Positions 52,831 through 62,330 of a stretch of DNA of 64,000 nucleotides are shown here, in pieces. The number at the start of each line of letters is the position of its first letter. Positions within the stretch are counted from its first letter, which is position 1. The notes under the pieces are model-generated. The model searched no databases and was not told the DNA's origin. It saw only the letters and a list, made by a program, of their open reading frames with translations. This stretch comes from Gallionella sp. (GTDB lineage Bacteria; Pseudomonadota; Gammaproteobacteria; Burkholderiales; Gallionellaceae): NCBI GenBank assembly GCA_017880865.1, contig JADGRL010000002.1, positions 1-64,000 on the forward strand, in the 5' to 3' direction. The position numbers were made by a program, and so were the translations under genes.

Positions 52831-53576
52831 TCTTTGCGCCTGAAGACCAGGTCCCACACTCCGTGACCCAAGCGAATACCGCGCAGCTCGAACTTGGTGA
52901 GCGGGCGATAAGCGGGGCGCGGCGCGTAATCTGCCAAAGGTAGGCAATCCACTATCCCTGCTGCGCAAGGATGTGGAGTTGACACCTCCACCGTGTTTTC
53001 CAGCAACGGTTCCGCGCTCAATACCACTAATACCTGTTCGGCATAATCCTGCCAATCGGTCGCGACATGGATATAGCCGCCGGGTTTGAGTTTCTGCACC
53101 AGTTGCGCGATGAACGGGGCCTGGATCAGGCGGCGTTTGTTGTGGCGGGTTTTATGCCAAGGATCAGGGAAGAAAATGTGCACGCCATCCAGTGTGGCTT
53201 CGCCGAGCATGTCGCGCAGCACTTCCACGGCATCGTGCTGGATGATGCGTATGTTGCTGATTTGTTGCGCCTCGATCAGCATCAGCAGATTGCCCACGCC
53301 CGGTGTGTGAACTTCAAGTGCCAGATAGTCATTCTCGGGATGGGCGAGTGCGATGGTCGCAGTGCTGTCGCCCATGCCAAAACCGATTTCCAGAATTTTC
53401 GGCGCGTCGCGACCGAAGGCTTGTGTAAGGTTCAATGGCTGCACGGCATAGGGAATACCGAAGCGCGGTAGCAGCGTGTCGCACGCGCGCTGCTGTGCAG
53501 GAGTGACACGGCCCTGGCGCAACACGAAACTACGGATATGGCGTTTGATGAAATCGGATTTTGGTAGTTCGCTCAT
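52821..53576 (-). CDS. trmB: tRNA (guanine-46-N7)-methyltransferase
   Basis: A 251-residue SAM-dependent enzyme methylating G46 of tRNA. The SAM motif is [13 protein letters not shown], and the family signature [16 protein letters not shown] is complete, followed by [10 protein letters not shown]. The ATG at 53576 (MSELPKSDF) is used; the 24-codon upstream extension is Gly/Ala-rich without similarity. The stop codon TAG (52821-52823) lies within the arm of the palindromic repeat at 52797. Confidence 0.94.
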   Translation of the reverse strand: MSELPKSDFIKRHIRSFVLRQGRVTPAQQRACDTLLPRFGIPYAVQPLNLTQAFGRDAPKILEIGFGMGDSTATIALAHPENDYLALEVHTPGVGNLLMLIEAQQISNIRIIQHDAVEVLRDMLGEATLDGVHIFFPDPWHKTRHNKRRLIQAPFIAQLVQKLKPGGYIHVATDWQDYAEQVLVVLSAEPLLENTVEVSTPHPCAAGIVDCLPLADYAPRPAYRPLTKFELRGIRLGHGVWDLVFRRKEIL

Positions 53577-53617
53577 GATGTTTGCCGTGATTGAATGACC
53601 CCTTCCGCTCGCGGGAT

Positions 53618-53668
53618 AACCAGCCACTTGGTTGCCGACTTTTGGCAATCTAGTGGAATGGCTAGTGG
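53618..53668. repeat. hairpin repeat, family B, copy 1
   Basis: CCACTTGGTTGCC and GGCAATCTAGTGG are complementary at 11 of 13 positions around a GACTTTT loop, preceded by AACCAG and followed by AATGGCTAG. The same design occurs at 57120-57170. It lies upstream of trmB and downstream of thiG. Confidence 0.75.
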
Positions 53669-53699
53669 TTCCATCAGAGGTTGTGGGGAGAACTAAATG

Positions 53700-54494
53700 T
53701 TAGCTGCGCGTCGAATTGATGATGCCTGCCGTCGGCGAACTCGGGCTGGCGCTGTACAGTTTTTTCGGCATGCGCCCGGCCAGGAATGCTTCGCGTCCCG
53801 CTTCCACCGCCTTCTTCATCGCGGCTGCCATCAATACGGGTTGTTGAGCACCGGCAATCGCGGTGTTCATCAGTACGCCGTGGCAGCCCAGCTCCATTGC
53901 AATCGCGGCATCCGAAGCGGTGCCGACACCCGCATCGACAATCACCGGCACTTGTACGCGATCCATGATGAGTTGCAGATTCCACGGGTTGAGTATGCCC
54001 ATGCCGGAACCGATCAGTGAGGCCAGCGGCATGATCGCGACACAACCGATGTCTTCCAGTTGCTTCGCGATGATCGGGTCGTCCGAGGTGTAGACCATCA
54101 CCTGAAAGCCCTCAGCCACCAGGGTCTTTGCGGCAGCGATGGTTTCGATCACGTTCGGATACAGCGATTGAGGGTCGCCCAGCACTTCCAGTTTGACCAG
54201 GCTGTGCCCGTCCAATAATTCGCGCGCCAGACGCAAGGTGCGCACCGCATCTTCTGCGGTGTAGCAACCGGCGGTGTTGGGCAGCAGCGTGTATTTCGAC
54301 GGCGGCAGAATTTCCAGCAGGCTGGGTTCATTGGGGTTCTGGCCGATGTTGCTGCGTCGGATCGCGATCGTGATGATTTCGGCACCGCTGGTCTCCACCG
54401 CTGTTCTGGTCTCGGTGAAATCCTTGTATTTGCCGGTGCCCACCAACAGGCGCGAGTTATAACTTTTGCCTGCGATAATCAGTTTGTCGTTCAT
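53700..54494 (-). CDS. thiG: thiazole synthase
   Basis: A 264-residue TIM-barrel enzyme forming the thiazole phosphate of thiamine from deoxyxylulose phosphate, dehydroglycine and ThiS-thiocarboxylate. The catalytic Lys is in LVKLEVLGD. Other signatures are [29 protein letters not shown] and [17 protein letters not shown] (quoted separately). Its start lies 18 bases after the thiS stop. No thiE, thiF or thiO is adjacent. Confidence 0.95.
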   Translation of the reverse strand: MNDKLIIAGKSYNSRLLVGTGKYKDFTETRTAVETSGAEIITIAIRRSNIGQNPNEPSLLEILPPSKYTLLPNTAGCYTAEDAVRTLRLARELLDGHSLVKLEVLGDPQSLYPNVIETIAAAKTLVAEGFQVMVYTSDDPIIAKQLEDIGCVAIMPLASLIGSGMGILNPWNLQLIMDRVQVPVIVDAGVGTASDAAIAMELGCHGVLMNTAIAGAQQPVLMAAAMKKAVEAGREAFLAGRMPKKLYSASPSSPTAGIINSTRS

Positions 54495-54512
54495 TTATAT
54501 ATTCCAGTTAAT

Positions 54513-54716
54513 TTAGCCACCGCCCACCGCCACGACCACTTCCAGCTTGTCGCCATCCGCCAAGGGCTGCGTGGCAAACAAACTGCGCGGCACGATTTCG
54601 CCGTTGCGTTCTAACGCAATGCGCTTGCCGGTCAAGCCCAGATCTTCGATCAGCCAGGCCACGTTGATGGCATCGGAAAGTTGGCGCGTGGCGCCGTTAA
54701 TGCTGACGGTAATCAC
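54513..54716 (-). CDS. thiS: sulfur carrier protein ThiS
   Basis: A 67-residue ubiquitin-like protein that carries sulfur as a C-terminal thiocarboxylate to ThiG. The N-terminal beta-grasp strand MITVSINGATRQL, the middle KRIALERNGEIVPRS and the terminal VVVAVGGG with the essential Gly-Gly end are present. It is directly upstream of thiG. I looked for a TPP riboswitch in the region upstream (54717-55000, minus strand) and could not recognise its conserved elements. Confidence 0.93.
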   Translation of the reverse strand: MITVSINGATRQLSDAINVAWLIEDLGLTGKRIALERNGEIVPRSLFATQPLADGDKLEVVVAVGGG

Positions 54717-55116
54717 TTTTTAATTTAAGGCTCAATTAGATAAGGTGCGAAGGATGAACGTGAGCGGGACGCCTGATAAAATCGTCCGATAAATCTGCCT
54801 CCTACTTGAACGACGCCCGCGAGTGCCGCGATTTTACGTGGGTTGTCCGCAATACTCAACCTGACAGTTCATCGGCAGCGGGGCGAGACAGTGATGACGG
54901 ATGCTTTCACTGTGCCAGCGACATTTGATGATGCTCATTCAATTGATGTCGCTGTAGCAAATGTTGGTGACGTTCCGCTTTCAGGTGGTGTGGTAAAGTT
55001 ACATAAATATCTGGTTCGTGCCACAAGCGGATCATCGCGACCGGCAGCTTTCGGGCCACGAATCACATGCAATGACGTTCTGGTTCGTGCCAAGTAGTCT
55101 CATATAACTGGTTTTA
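54717..55116. other. 400-base gap upstream of thiS
   Basis: Lies between the cysB stop and the thiS start, both on the minus strand. It must hold the thiS promoter. A direct repeat TCTGGTTCGTGCCA occurs at 55010-55023 and 55079-55092. An 84-codon TTG-started frame on the plus strand has no ribosome site or known relatives and is not accepted as a gene. I see no clear terminator for cysB. Confidence 0.5.
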
Positions 55117-56064
55117 CTACCTGTCAACAATGTTAATTTTTGGAAGCGGAGCCAGTCTTGCGCGTATCGTTGCCTCGTCCAGCTTAGGTGAACACAGCTC
55201 GATGAAGCGATAGGCGAAGCTGCGCAGATAATGTCCGCGCCGCAACGCGATGTAAGTCGTATTCGCGTCGAACAGGTGCTCGCATTTGAGCAGACGCAAA
55301 TCGGTATCCTTGGCCGGGTTGAACGCCATCGAGGCAATGATGCCGATGCCCATGCCCAGCTCCACATAAGTCTTGATCACGTCCGCATCCAGCGCGGACA
55401 TCACGATGTCGGGCGTGATGCCTGCATCGGCGAACGACTGGTCGATCTTGGCGCGCCCGGTAAGCCCTTCGTGATAAGTGACGATAGGATATTCGGCCAG
55501 TGCTGCCAACGTCAACGGCTGCACCTTCTCCAGCGGATGCCCGGCAGGCACGATCACCGCGTGATACCAGGTGTAATACGGGAACGTATCCAGACGGGTC
55601 ACATCGCTCAATGCTTCGGTCGCCACGCCGATGTCCGCCTCGCCGCTCAATAACATCGACACGATCTCGTTCGGTCCGGCCTGATGCAGTTTGAGATGAA
55701 CCTTGGGGAACGCCTTCTTGAACTCGGGAATCACTTTAGGTAACGCATAGCGCGCCTGCGTGTGCGTGGCGATCACGGTAAGCTGGCCTTCATCGCGACG
55801 GCTGTATTGCTCGACCAGGCTCTTGATGTTGTTCGCATCGAGCAGGATGCGCTCTACGATCTCCAACAATTCTCGTCCCGGATCGGTCAGGCCGAGCAGG
55901 CGCTTGCCACGGCGCACGAACAACTCCACACCCAATTCATCTTCGAGATCCTTGATGTGCTTGGACACACCGGACTGCGAGGTGAACAGCGCATTGCCCA
56001 CCTCGGTGAGATTGAAGTTGCAACGCACCGCCTCGCGGATGATCCTAAGCTGCTGAAAATTCAT
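55117..56064 (-). CDS. cysB: CysB-type LysR regulator of sulfur assimilation
   Basis: A 315-residue LysR-family activator. The N-terminal helix-turn-helix ([33 protein letters not shown]) and the C-terminal effector domain ([23 protein letters not shown]) match CysB/Cbl, which respond to N-acetylserine and sulfate or adenosine phosphosulfate. From the ATG at 56064 the length is normal. It overlaps the cysA 3' end by 20 bases, so it is the last gene of the sulfate operon it probably regulates, an arrangement allowing feedback. Confidence 0.92.
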   Translation of the reverse strand: MNFQQLRIIREAVRCNFNLTEVGNALFTSQSGVSKHIKDLEDELGVELFVRRGKRLLGLTDPGRELLEIVERILLDANNIKSLVEQYSRRDEGQLTVIATHTQARYALPKVIPEFKKAFPKVHLKLHQAGPNEIVSMLLSGEADIGVATEALSDVTRLDTFPYYTWYHAVIVPAGHPLEKVQPLTLAALAEYPIVTYHEGLTGRAKIDQSFADAGITPDIVMSALDADVIKTYVELGMGIGIIASMAFNPAKDTDLRLLKCEHLFDANTTYIALRRGHYLRSFAYRFIELCSPKLDEATIRARLAPLPKINIVDR

Positions 56065-57088
56065 TTTTCTCTCCTGCCTGAAATACGCGGAATTGGCGCG
56101 GACGGATGAATACCTTGTCGCCGATGGCCAACGGTGTGGCATCGAAGCGCTCGCGGGAAAGTTCGATCTCGACCAGCTCGCAGCTTTCATCCGCCGCGAC
56201 TTCCACACGCACTATTGAGCCGATCGCGCGCACCAGTTTAACCTCAACCGGCAGCGCGGTGTCGTCCTGCGGTGTGTGGCTGATGTCGATGTCGTGCGGA
56301 CGTACATAAGCCACCGCGTCGCCGTGTTGCTGTGTCCACGGCGCATGATCGCGGCTGTGGAACAGGTTCACGTTGCCGATGAACTGGTACACGAACGGCG
56401 TGGCAGGTTTTGCATACACCTCGTCGGGCGTGCCGATCTGTTCGATCCGGCCCTTGTTCATCACCACCACGCGATCGGCCACTTCCAGCGCCTCTTCCTG
56501 ATCGTGCGTGACGAAGATGCTGGTGATGTGCAGATCGTCGTGCAGACGGCGCAGCCAACGGCGCAACTCTTTACGCACCTGCGCATCGAGCGCGCCGAAC
56601 GGTTCATCCAGCAACAAAATTTTCGGCTCGACAGCGAGCGCACGCGCCAGCGCGATGCGCTGGCGCTGTCCGCCGGAAAGTTGCGCGGGATAACGGTCGG
56701 CGAGCCAGTCCAGTTGCACCAGGTTCAACAGTTCATGCACGCGGCGTTTGATCTCGGCTTCGTTATGGCGCTGTTTTTTCGGCTTCACGCGCAGACCGAA
56801 CGCTACGTTCTCAAACACCGTCATGTGGCGAAACAACGCGTAATGCTGGAACACAAAACCGACATTGCGTTCGCGTGCATTGCGCTGAAGGGCGTCCTCT
56901 CCGTGGAACAGCAGCCTGCCGGAATCCGCGACATCCAGCCCGCCGATGATGCGCAGCAAGGACGTCTTGCCGCAACCGGATGGCCCGAGCAGCGCGAGCA
57001 GCTCGCCGCTGTTCACTTCCAGGTTGATGTCGTCCAGCGCTTTATAAGTGCCGAATTGTTTGTTGAGATTCTCTATCGTGATGCTCAT
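56045..57088 (-). CDS. cysA: sulfate/thiosulfate ABC transporter ATPase
   Basis: A 347-residue ATP-binding subunit energising sulfate import. Walker A is GPSGCGKTS, the ABC signature [15 protein letters not shown], and Walker [13 protein letters not shown], with the switch His in [13 protein letters not shown]-terminal TOBE-like domain follows (about 240-347). Length is standard. A 127-base gap holding a hairpin repeat separates it from cysW, unlike the tight spacing between cysT and cysW. Confidence 0.95.
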   Translation of the reverse strand: MSITIENLNKQFGTYKALDDINLEVNSGELLALLGPSGCGKTSLLRIIGGLDVADSGRLLFHGEDALQRNARERNVGFVFQHYALFRHMTVFENVAFGLRVKPKKQRHNEAEIKRRVHELLNLVQLDWLADRYPAQLSGGQRQRIALARALAVEPKILLLDEPFGALDAQVRKELRRWLRRLHDDLHITSIFVTHDQEEALEVADRVVVMNKGRIEQIGTPDEVYAKPATPFVYQFIGNVNLFHSRDHAPWTQQHGDAVAYVRPHDIDISHTPQDDTALPVEVKLVRAIGSIVRVEVAADESCELVEIELSRERFDATPLAIGDKVFIRPRQFRVFQAGEKNEFSAA

Positions 57089-57106
57089 GTGTCACTCCAT
57101 TTTTTG

Positions 57107-57207
57107 TGGGTCGGGTTTGAACCAGCGACTTGGCTGCCGTCTTCTGGCGGCCTAGTCGAATGGCTATGCAAAGCCAACCCGACATGTCGGACTAAAGCCC
57201 GACCTAC
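57107..57207. repeat. hairpin repeat, family B, copy 2, in the cysW-cysA gap
   Basis: GACTTGGCTGCC (57127-57138) and GGCGGCCTAGTC (57147-57158) are complementary at 10 of 12 positions around a short loop, flanked by AACCAGC and AATGGCTATG as in the copy at 53618. Outer GTCGGGTTT and AAGCCCGAC arms enclose it. It lies inside the cys operon, where it could slow transcription into cysA or protect upstream mRNA. Confidence 0.8.
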
Positions 57208-57215
57208 ATATTTCA

Positions 57216-58070
57216 TCAATGCAAAGGGTCACCGCTACTTTTCGCCTGCCACTCGACTAGCGCTTTCACCAGCAGCGTGACCAGCGCCAGCAAGGCCAGC
57301 AGCGAGGCCACGGCAAAGGCCGCGACAAAGTTATATTCGTTATAAAGAATCTCGACATGCAGCGGCAGAGTGTTGGTCATGCCGCGTACGTGGCCGGATA
57401 CCACCGACACCGCGCCGAATTCGCCCATCGCCCGCGCGTTGCACAGGATCACGCCATACAGCAGCCCCCATTTGATGTTGGGCAAGGTCACGCGCCAGAA
57501 GGTCTGCCAGCCGGAGGCGCCGAGCGAAACCGCCGCCTCTTCCTCTTCCTTACCCTGCGATTGCATCAGCGGGATCAGCTCGCGCGCGATGAACGGGAAG
57601 GTGACGAAGACCGTCGCCAGCACGATGCCGGGCACCGCGAAAATCAGCTTGATGTCGTGCGCCTGCAGCCACGGGCCGAACCAGCCCTGCGCGCCGAACA
57701 GCAGCACATAGACCAGGCCGGATACCACCGGGCTGACTGCGAACGGCAAGTCGATCAGCGTGATCAGCAGGCTGCGGCCCTTGAATTCGAACTTGGCGAT
57801 GGCCCATGCGGCTGCGACGCCGAACACCAGATTCGCGGGCACAGCGATGCCTGCGGCAATGAACGTCAGCTTGATCGCCGACCACGCATCCGGTTCTTGC
57901 AACGCTTTCCAGTAGAGCGTCCAGCCTTTGCTCAATGCCTCGTAGAACACCGCGAACAGCGGCAGGCCGAGGAACAGCACGAGATAAATCAGCGCCACGG
58001 TGACCAGCACTAATGTCACACCCGGCGATTCGCGTGTGGAGATTTTTCTTTGTGTGGCTTGAGCAGACAT
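57216..58070 (-). CDS. cysW: sulfate ABC transporter permease CysW
   Basis: A 284-residue inner-membrane permease with six hydrophobic segments and the permease EAA-like loop (EEEEAAVSLGASGWQTFWRVTLP in part) that contacts CysA. The start ATG shares one base with the cysT stop (TGATG), so translation is coupled. The frame upstream is part of cysT. Length and order (cysT-cysW-cysA) match the family. Confidence 0.95.
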   Translation of the reverse strand: MSAQATQRKISTRESPGVTLVLVTVALIYLVLFLGLPLFAVFYEALSKGWTLYWKALQEPDAWSAIKLTFIAAGIAVPANLVFGVAAAWAIAKFEFKGRSLLITLIDLPFAVSPVVSGLVYVLLFGAQGWFGPWLQAHDIKLIFAVPGIVLATVFVTFPFIARELIPLMQSQGKEEEEAAVSLGASGWQTFWRVTLPNIKWGLLYGVILCNARAMGEFGAVSVVSGHVRGMTNTLPLHVEILYNEYNFVAAFAVASLLALLALVTLLVKALVEWQAKSSGDPLH

Positions 58071-58903
58071 CAGCGCGTACCTCTTCTGGAACTCCACCAT
58101 TGCAGCGCATTGATGAATAACAATAGCGCGAACGAGATCAGCAGCATCGCCACCGCAATCGCCGTCGCACCCGCGTAGTCGTATTGTTCCAGCTTCGCGA
58201 CGATCAACAGCGGTGCGATTTCAGAGATGTAAGGCATGTTGCCCGCGATGAAAATCACCGAGCCGTATTCGCCGATCGCGCGCGCAAAGGCCAGCGCGAA
58301 GCCGGTCAGCAGCGCCGGATAAATCGCCGGGAAAATCACGCGGCGGAACACATCCCAGCGGCCCGCGCCCAGACTGGCGGCGGCCTCTTCCACTTCGGAC
58401 TCGACGTCGGCCAGCACCGGCTGCACCGTGCGCACCACGAACGGCAGGCCGATGAAGGTCAGCGCGACCACGATGCCCAGCGGCGTATAAGCTACCTTGA
58501 TGTCATGTGCGGCAAAGTACTGGCCGACCCAGCCGTTCGGTGCATACAGCATCGCCAGCGTGATGCCCGCCACGGCGGTCGGCAACGCGAACGGCAAGTC
58601 CACCAAGGCATCGACGATGCGCTTGCCGGGAAAACGGTAACGCACCAGCACCCAGGCTACGATCAGACCGAAGAAGGCGTTGATGATCGCCGCTACGAAA
58701 GAAGTGAAAAAAGTCACGCGCAACGAAGCCAGCACGCGCTCACCCATGACGACAGTCCAGAAGCCGCCCCAGCCCAGCGTCGCGGTCTTGAAGAACAGCG
58801 CTGACAGCGGGATCAGCACGATCAAGGATAGATAGAGCAGCGTAAAACCTAGCGCCAGATTGAAACCGGGCAGCACGCTATGGGCTTTAAAATGAGACAT
58901 CAT
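58070..58903 (-). CDS. cysT: sulfate ABC transporter permease CysT (CysU)
   Basis: A 277-residue inner-membrane permease with six hydrophobic segments. The EAA loop reads [20 protein letters not shown], and the region [16 protein letters not shown] is typical of CysT. It pairs with CysW to form the channel. The ATG at 58903 is followed by a second Met; either may serve. A 92-base gap separates it from the EAL-domain gene upstream. Confidence 0.95.
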   Translation of the reverse strand: MMSHFKAHSVLPGFNLALGFTLLYLSLIVLIPLSALFFKTATLGWGGFWTVVMGERVLASLRVTFFTSFVAAIINAFFGLIVAWVLVRYRFPGKRIVDALVDLPFALPTAVAGITLAMLYAPNGWVGQYFAAHDIKVAYTPLGIVVALTFIGLPFVVRTVQPVLADVESEVEEAAASLGAGRWDVFRRVIFPAIYPALLTGFALAFARAIGEYGSVIFIAGNMPYISEIAPLLIVAKLEQYDYAGATAIAVAMLLISFALLLFINALQWWSSRRGTR

Positions 58904-58995
58904 TAATCCCCATTGCGGGTATTCCTGTTATTGGATAAGCGCGCAGTCTATGCTCGACTTATTAGAAGTAAAAATGAATAATTCTTATTTCTATA

Positions 58996-59835
58996 TCAAG
59001 AAATAGCATAAGGACTAGCTTCCTCTACCCATTGCTGTGCTGCTGCCGGGCGGCCAAGCAAATAGCCTTGCACTAAATTGACTCCGGCATGTCGTGCCAG
59101 TTCGAGCTGGCTCTGAGTCTCGATGCCTTCCACCACCACTTCCGCACCCAGCTCGCGAATGATCTCCACCAGCATCGGCAGGATGCGTTGCAACCGTGAA
59201 TTGGTTTCCGCCTGCTGGATGATGCTGCCGTCCAGCTTCACGTATTCCGGTGACAACGTCCAGATACGATCCAGATTGGAATGCTCCTTGCCGAAATCGT
59301 CGATGGCGATCTTGTAGCCGCGCTCGCGGTAGTTCGCTATCGCCGCAACCAGCAGCTTCTCTTCGCTGACTGCGCTCTCGAGGATTTCGATCACGACCTC
59401 ATTGGTCGCCACCTCATGTTGGTGCAGAACCTGTTCAAAAACCTTGCCGTGTGCATTGACCGCAACCAGCAGTTCCGGATGCACGTTGAGGAACAGCAGA
59501 CCGATGCCCTTGCCCATGTTCAGGTAGTTCAGCGTGTGCAAAGTGCGGCACAGGCGGTCGAACTTGACCAGCCGCTCGGCCACCTCCGCCTGCCGGAACG
59601 CGGCGGGCGGCGCGACGGCATTGCCTTTGTGATCGAAGGCGCGCAGCAACGCCTCATAGCCCAGCGGCTCATTCCTTTTTAGATCGACGATCGGCTGGAA
59701 CACGCTGCGTAAGTGCAAGCCGATGAAATTGGCGCGTACTTCATCATCGAGCACTTCCAGCCGGTAGTCGTAGTTCAGGCTGAGCGTATCGCGCAGCTCC
59801 TTCTGCAATGCGTTCAAGCGATATAGTTTCGGCAC
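58996..59835 (-). CDS. EAL-domain c-di-GMP phosphodiesterase in the sulfate operon
   Basis: A 279-residue cytosolic protein consisting of a 35-residue lead and one EAL domain. Active-site residues look intact: Glu in GYEALLRA, Asn in LFLNVHP, Glu in IEILES, the Asp pair in IDDFGKEHSN, Lys in YVKLDG, Glu in VEGIET and Gln in VQGYLLGRP. It should hydrolyse c-di-GMP to pGpG. No GGDEF or sensor domain is attached. It lies seven bases after sbp and 92 before cysT on the same strand, so it is probably co-transcribed with sulfate uptake genes. Confidence 0.92.
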   Translation of the reverse strand: MPKLYRLNALQKELRDTLSLNYDYRLEVLDDEVRANFIGLHLRSVFQPIVDLKRNEPLGYEALLRAFDHKGNAVAPPAAFRQAEVAERLVKFDRLCRTLHTLNYLNMGKGIGLLFLNVHPELLVAVNAHGKVFEQVLHQHEVATNEVVIEILESAVSEEKLLVAAIANYRERGYKIAIDDFGKEHSNLDRIWTLSPEYVKLDGSIIQQAETNSRLQRILPMLVEIIRELGAEVVVEGIETQSQLELARHAGVNLVQGYLLGRPAAAQQWVEEASPYAIS

Positions 59836-59842
59836 GATAAAC

Positions 59843-60847
59843 TCACTTCCTGATGTAGAACTGGTCGAACACTCCGCCGTCTTTGAAGTGTTCTGCCTGC
59901 GCCTGCTTCAGGCTACCGAACACTTCATCCACGGTGAACAGTTTTAGTGGGGGCAGCGTGGTAGCGTACTTCCTGGCGATCTTCGCATCACGCGGGCGCA
60001 GCTCGTGTTGTGCGGCAATCTCCTGCGCTTGTGGCGAATACAGGTATTGCAGATAGGCTTCGGCCACACGGCGCGTGCCACGCTTGTCCACCACCTTGTC
60101 CACCACGCTCACCGGTAAGTCAGCCACGATGCTGATCGGGGGATACACGAGGTCAAATGTGTCTGCGCCGTATTCCTGTTTGATGAGCCCCACTTCGTTC
60201 TCGAAGGTCACCAGTACATCGCCAATCTCGCGCTGCACGAAAGTTGTCGTCGCGCCGCGCCCTCCGGTCTCCAGCACCGGCACATTGGCGAATATACTGG
60301 TCACTAATTTACGCGCCTGCTCCGGTGTGCCACCTTGCTTGATGACCGATCCCCACGCCGCGAGATACGCATAGCGGCCATTACCTGACGTCTTGGGGTT
60401 GGCGATGATCACCGCCACGCCGGACTTCGCCAGATCGTTCCAGTTTTTGATATTTTTGGGATTGCCTTTGCGCACCAGCAACACCGAGGTGGAACTGAAC
60501 GGCGCGCTGCCGTTCGGCAAGCGTCTGGCCCACTCGGTGGGGATCAGCTGCTTTTCGGCAAGGATATCCACGTCGATGGACTGGTTCATCGTCACCACGT
60601 CGGCTTCCAGCCCGTCCACCACCGCGCGCGCCTGTTTGCTGGAACCGCCATGCGACTGGTTGATAGTCAGATCGTCACCGGTCTTCTGCTTCCAGTATTT
60701 GACGAACAGCGGGTTGTAGTTCTTGTAGAACTCGCGCGACACATCATAGGAAGCATTCAGGATGTTCACCTCGGCGGCGACTGCAGCATGTGACATCAGC
60801 GCCACCAAGACCAACGGGGACAATAATTTCGGTATGATATTCTTCAT
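59843..60847 (-). CDS. sbp: periplasmic sulfate-binding protein
   Basis: A 334-residue exported ligand-binding protein for the CysTWA transporter. A signal peptide (1-25, ending AVAAE) is followed by the family core: NASYDVSREFYKNYN, SHGGSSKQARAV, NPKTSGNGRYAYLAAWG and RGATTTFVQREIGDV. Length is standard. Its 5' leader and signal-peptide DNA are strikingly similar to those of the broken pstS gene just upstream. It is the first intact gene of the sulfate operon; the pstS stop lies 67 bases before its ATG. Confidence 0.95.
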   Translation of the reverse strand: MKNIIPKLLSPLVLVALMSHAAVAAEVNILNASYDVSREFYKNYNPLFVKYWKQKTGDDLTINQSHGGSSKQARAVVDGLEADVVTMNQSIDVDILAEKQLIPTEWARRLPNGSAPFSSTSVLLVRKGNPKNIKNWNDLAKSGVAVIIANPKTSGNGRYAYLAAWGSVIKQGGTPEQARKLVTSIFANVPVLETGGRGATTTFVQREIGDVLVTFENEVGLIKQEYGADTFDLVYPPISIVADLPVSVVDKVVDKRGTRRVAEAYLQYLYSPQAQEIAAQHELRPRDAKIARKYATTLPPLKLFTVDEVFGSLKQAQAEHFKDGGVFDQFYIRK

Positions 60848-60914
60848 GGGTGGTTCCTTATTAAAAATAATATTGTTCTAATGCACGGCTTATATTTACT
60901 CTAGCGGTGTAAAT

Positions 60915-61988
60915 TTACCCGGCCTTTTTCGTCTTGGCGCAACTGGTTGGGCAGACCGTCTTGCCGTGGGTGTCGGTGATTTGCATTTTCCAGGCGGTGC
61001 GCACCTGTTGCTTAACCTTGGTCGACAAGGGTGCATAACCCAGTATTGATGCCATGGTGTCGCCCGCCATATAGGCCCAATCAAAAAAACCTAACACCTC
61101 TCTGGCGCTATTCGCATTGTCTTGCACCTTGTGCATTAGAACAAAGGTGGCACCGGTGATCGGCCAACTGGCGAAACCGATCTCGTCAGTCAGTATCTCG
61201 TAAAACCCCGAGCCCAATTCCCAGTTGTGATGGTTAGCCGCAGCCTGGAATGCAAGCGCGCTAGGTGTTACAAGCATGCCGGAGCGGTTTTTTAGTTGCA
61301 CCATAGACATCCCGATTTTTGCGGCATAGGCATAATCCATATAGCCGATGGAATTGGAAGTGCGGCTCAAGCACACGGGCACCAGCACATTGCTGCGGCA
61401 GCCAGTGCCAACCTTCCAGAAATCAGAGACATCATTGTCCATCACGGCCTTCCACTCTGAACTGACCTTAGACAGGTAGTTGGTGAAAATAAAAGTCGTG
61501 CCGGAGTAGTCGGAACGGTAAATGACCGCAATGACCGCATCCGGCAACTTGATATCCGGATTAAGCGCGGCAAGCGCCGGATCGTTCCATTTGGTGATCT
61601 TGCCCAGATAGATATCCGCCAATGATTTTCCGTCCAGCTTCAGTTGGCCGGACTCAATACCCTCCACATTAATGACTGGAACCACTCCACCCATTAGGGC
61701 GGGAAACTGCATCAGGCCATTCTTTTCCAAATCCTCAGGTTTGGTGGGTATGTCTGAGGTGCCAAAGTCTACATTCTTAGCCTGGATCTGCTTGATGCCT
61801 TCCCAGGAGCCTACGGCTTGGTAGTTCAAGCCAACACCGGTCTGTGATTTTTAGGCGCTGGACCATTGCTTATAGATCGATGCGGGAAAGCTCGCTCCCG
61901 CCCCGGATATTTCCGCTGCGACAGCAGCCTGAGACATCAGCGACATAAAAGCCAAAATGGACAATACGTTCGGGAAGAAATTTTTCAT
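60915..61988 (-). pseudogene. pstS: phosphate-binding protein PstS with one in-frame stop
   Basis: From the ATG at 61988 the frame reads a signal peptide (MKNFFPNVLS ... AVAAE), ISGAGASFPASIYKQWSSA, then TAA at 61851-61853. It continues in the same frame as KSQTGVGLNYQAVGSW, VDFGTSDIPT, YRSDYSGTTFIFTNYLS and on to a normal end. Alignment by eye to E. coli PstS shows nothing else missing; the stop replaces a residue near position 46 (Tyr or similar). A TTG at 61829 could restart translation but would give no signal peptide. No pstC, pstA or pstB is nearby. It is either a recent pseudogene or a base-call error. Confidence 0.85.
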
Positions 61989-62330
61989 GGGTGGTTCCTT
62001 TTCAGAATACTTTGGTTCAAGCAGACGGCACCTATTTACGTTATCAGCCAGAAACCTATCTGGCCCATAAGAGGATGTCCCAACAGTTGGGAAAAATGTA
62101 ATCTGTTAACTTATGCGGTCGCATTTTATGAAGACATACTGCGATTGAGAACCAACTTCTTCTGCGATCAATAGTAAGAATGAATATATAGAAAATCGTT
62201 GCCACGCCTCGCGCGAGGGAATCAAGCTGCTACCCGGCTATCCCGTTCGCTCGGAGAATTGATGAGTCGCATCGTCACCCGCCTAGCATCCATTCCAGAA
62301 TAAGCGGGTGATGTGTGGTTTTTGTCAGGC
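61989..62330. other. gap upstream of pstS with one hairpin
   Basis: Contains the pstS leader (to about 62045). Further out, TCACCCGC (62275-62282) and GCGGGTGA (62304-62311) form a perfect 8-base stem with a 21-base loop, perhaps a weak terminator for the DUF6691 gene ending at 62331. No gene is recognised. Confidence 0.5.

Noticed and set aside
54717-55000. Possible TPP riboswitch upstream of thiS
   Set aside because: The conserved CTGAGA and ACCTGAT-type elements could not be found on the minus strand.
54843-55097. 84-codon plus-strand frame between thiS and cysB
   Set aside because: TTG start without a ribosome site, no recognisable relatives, antisense to the neighbouring genes and containing a direct repeat; treated as noncoding.
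56276-57280. 334-codon plus-strand frame opposite cysA
   Set aside because: Antisense shadow of cysA; crosses the hairpin repeat.
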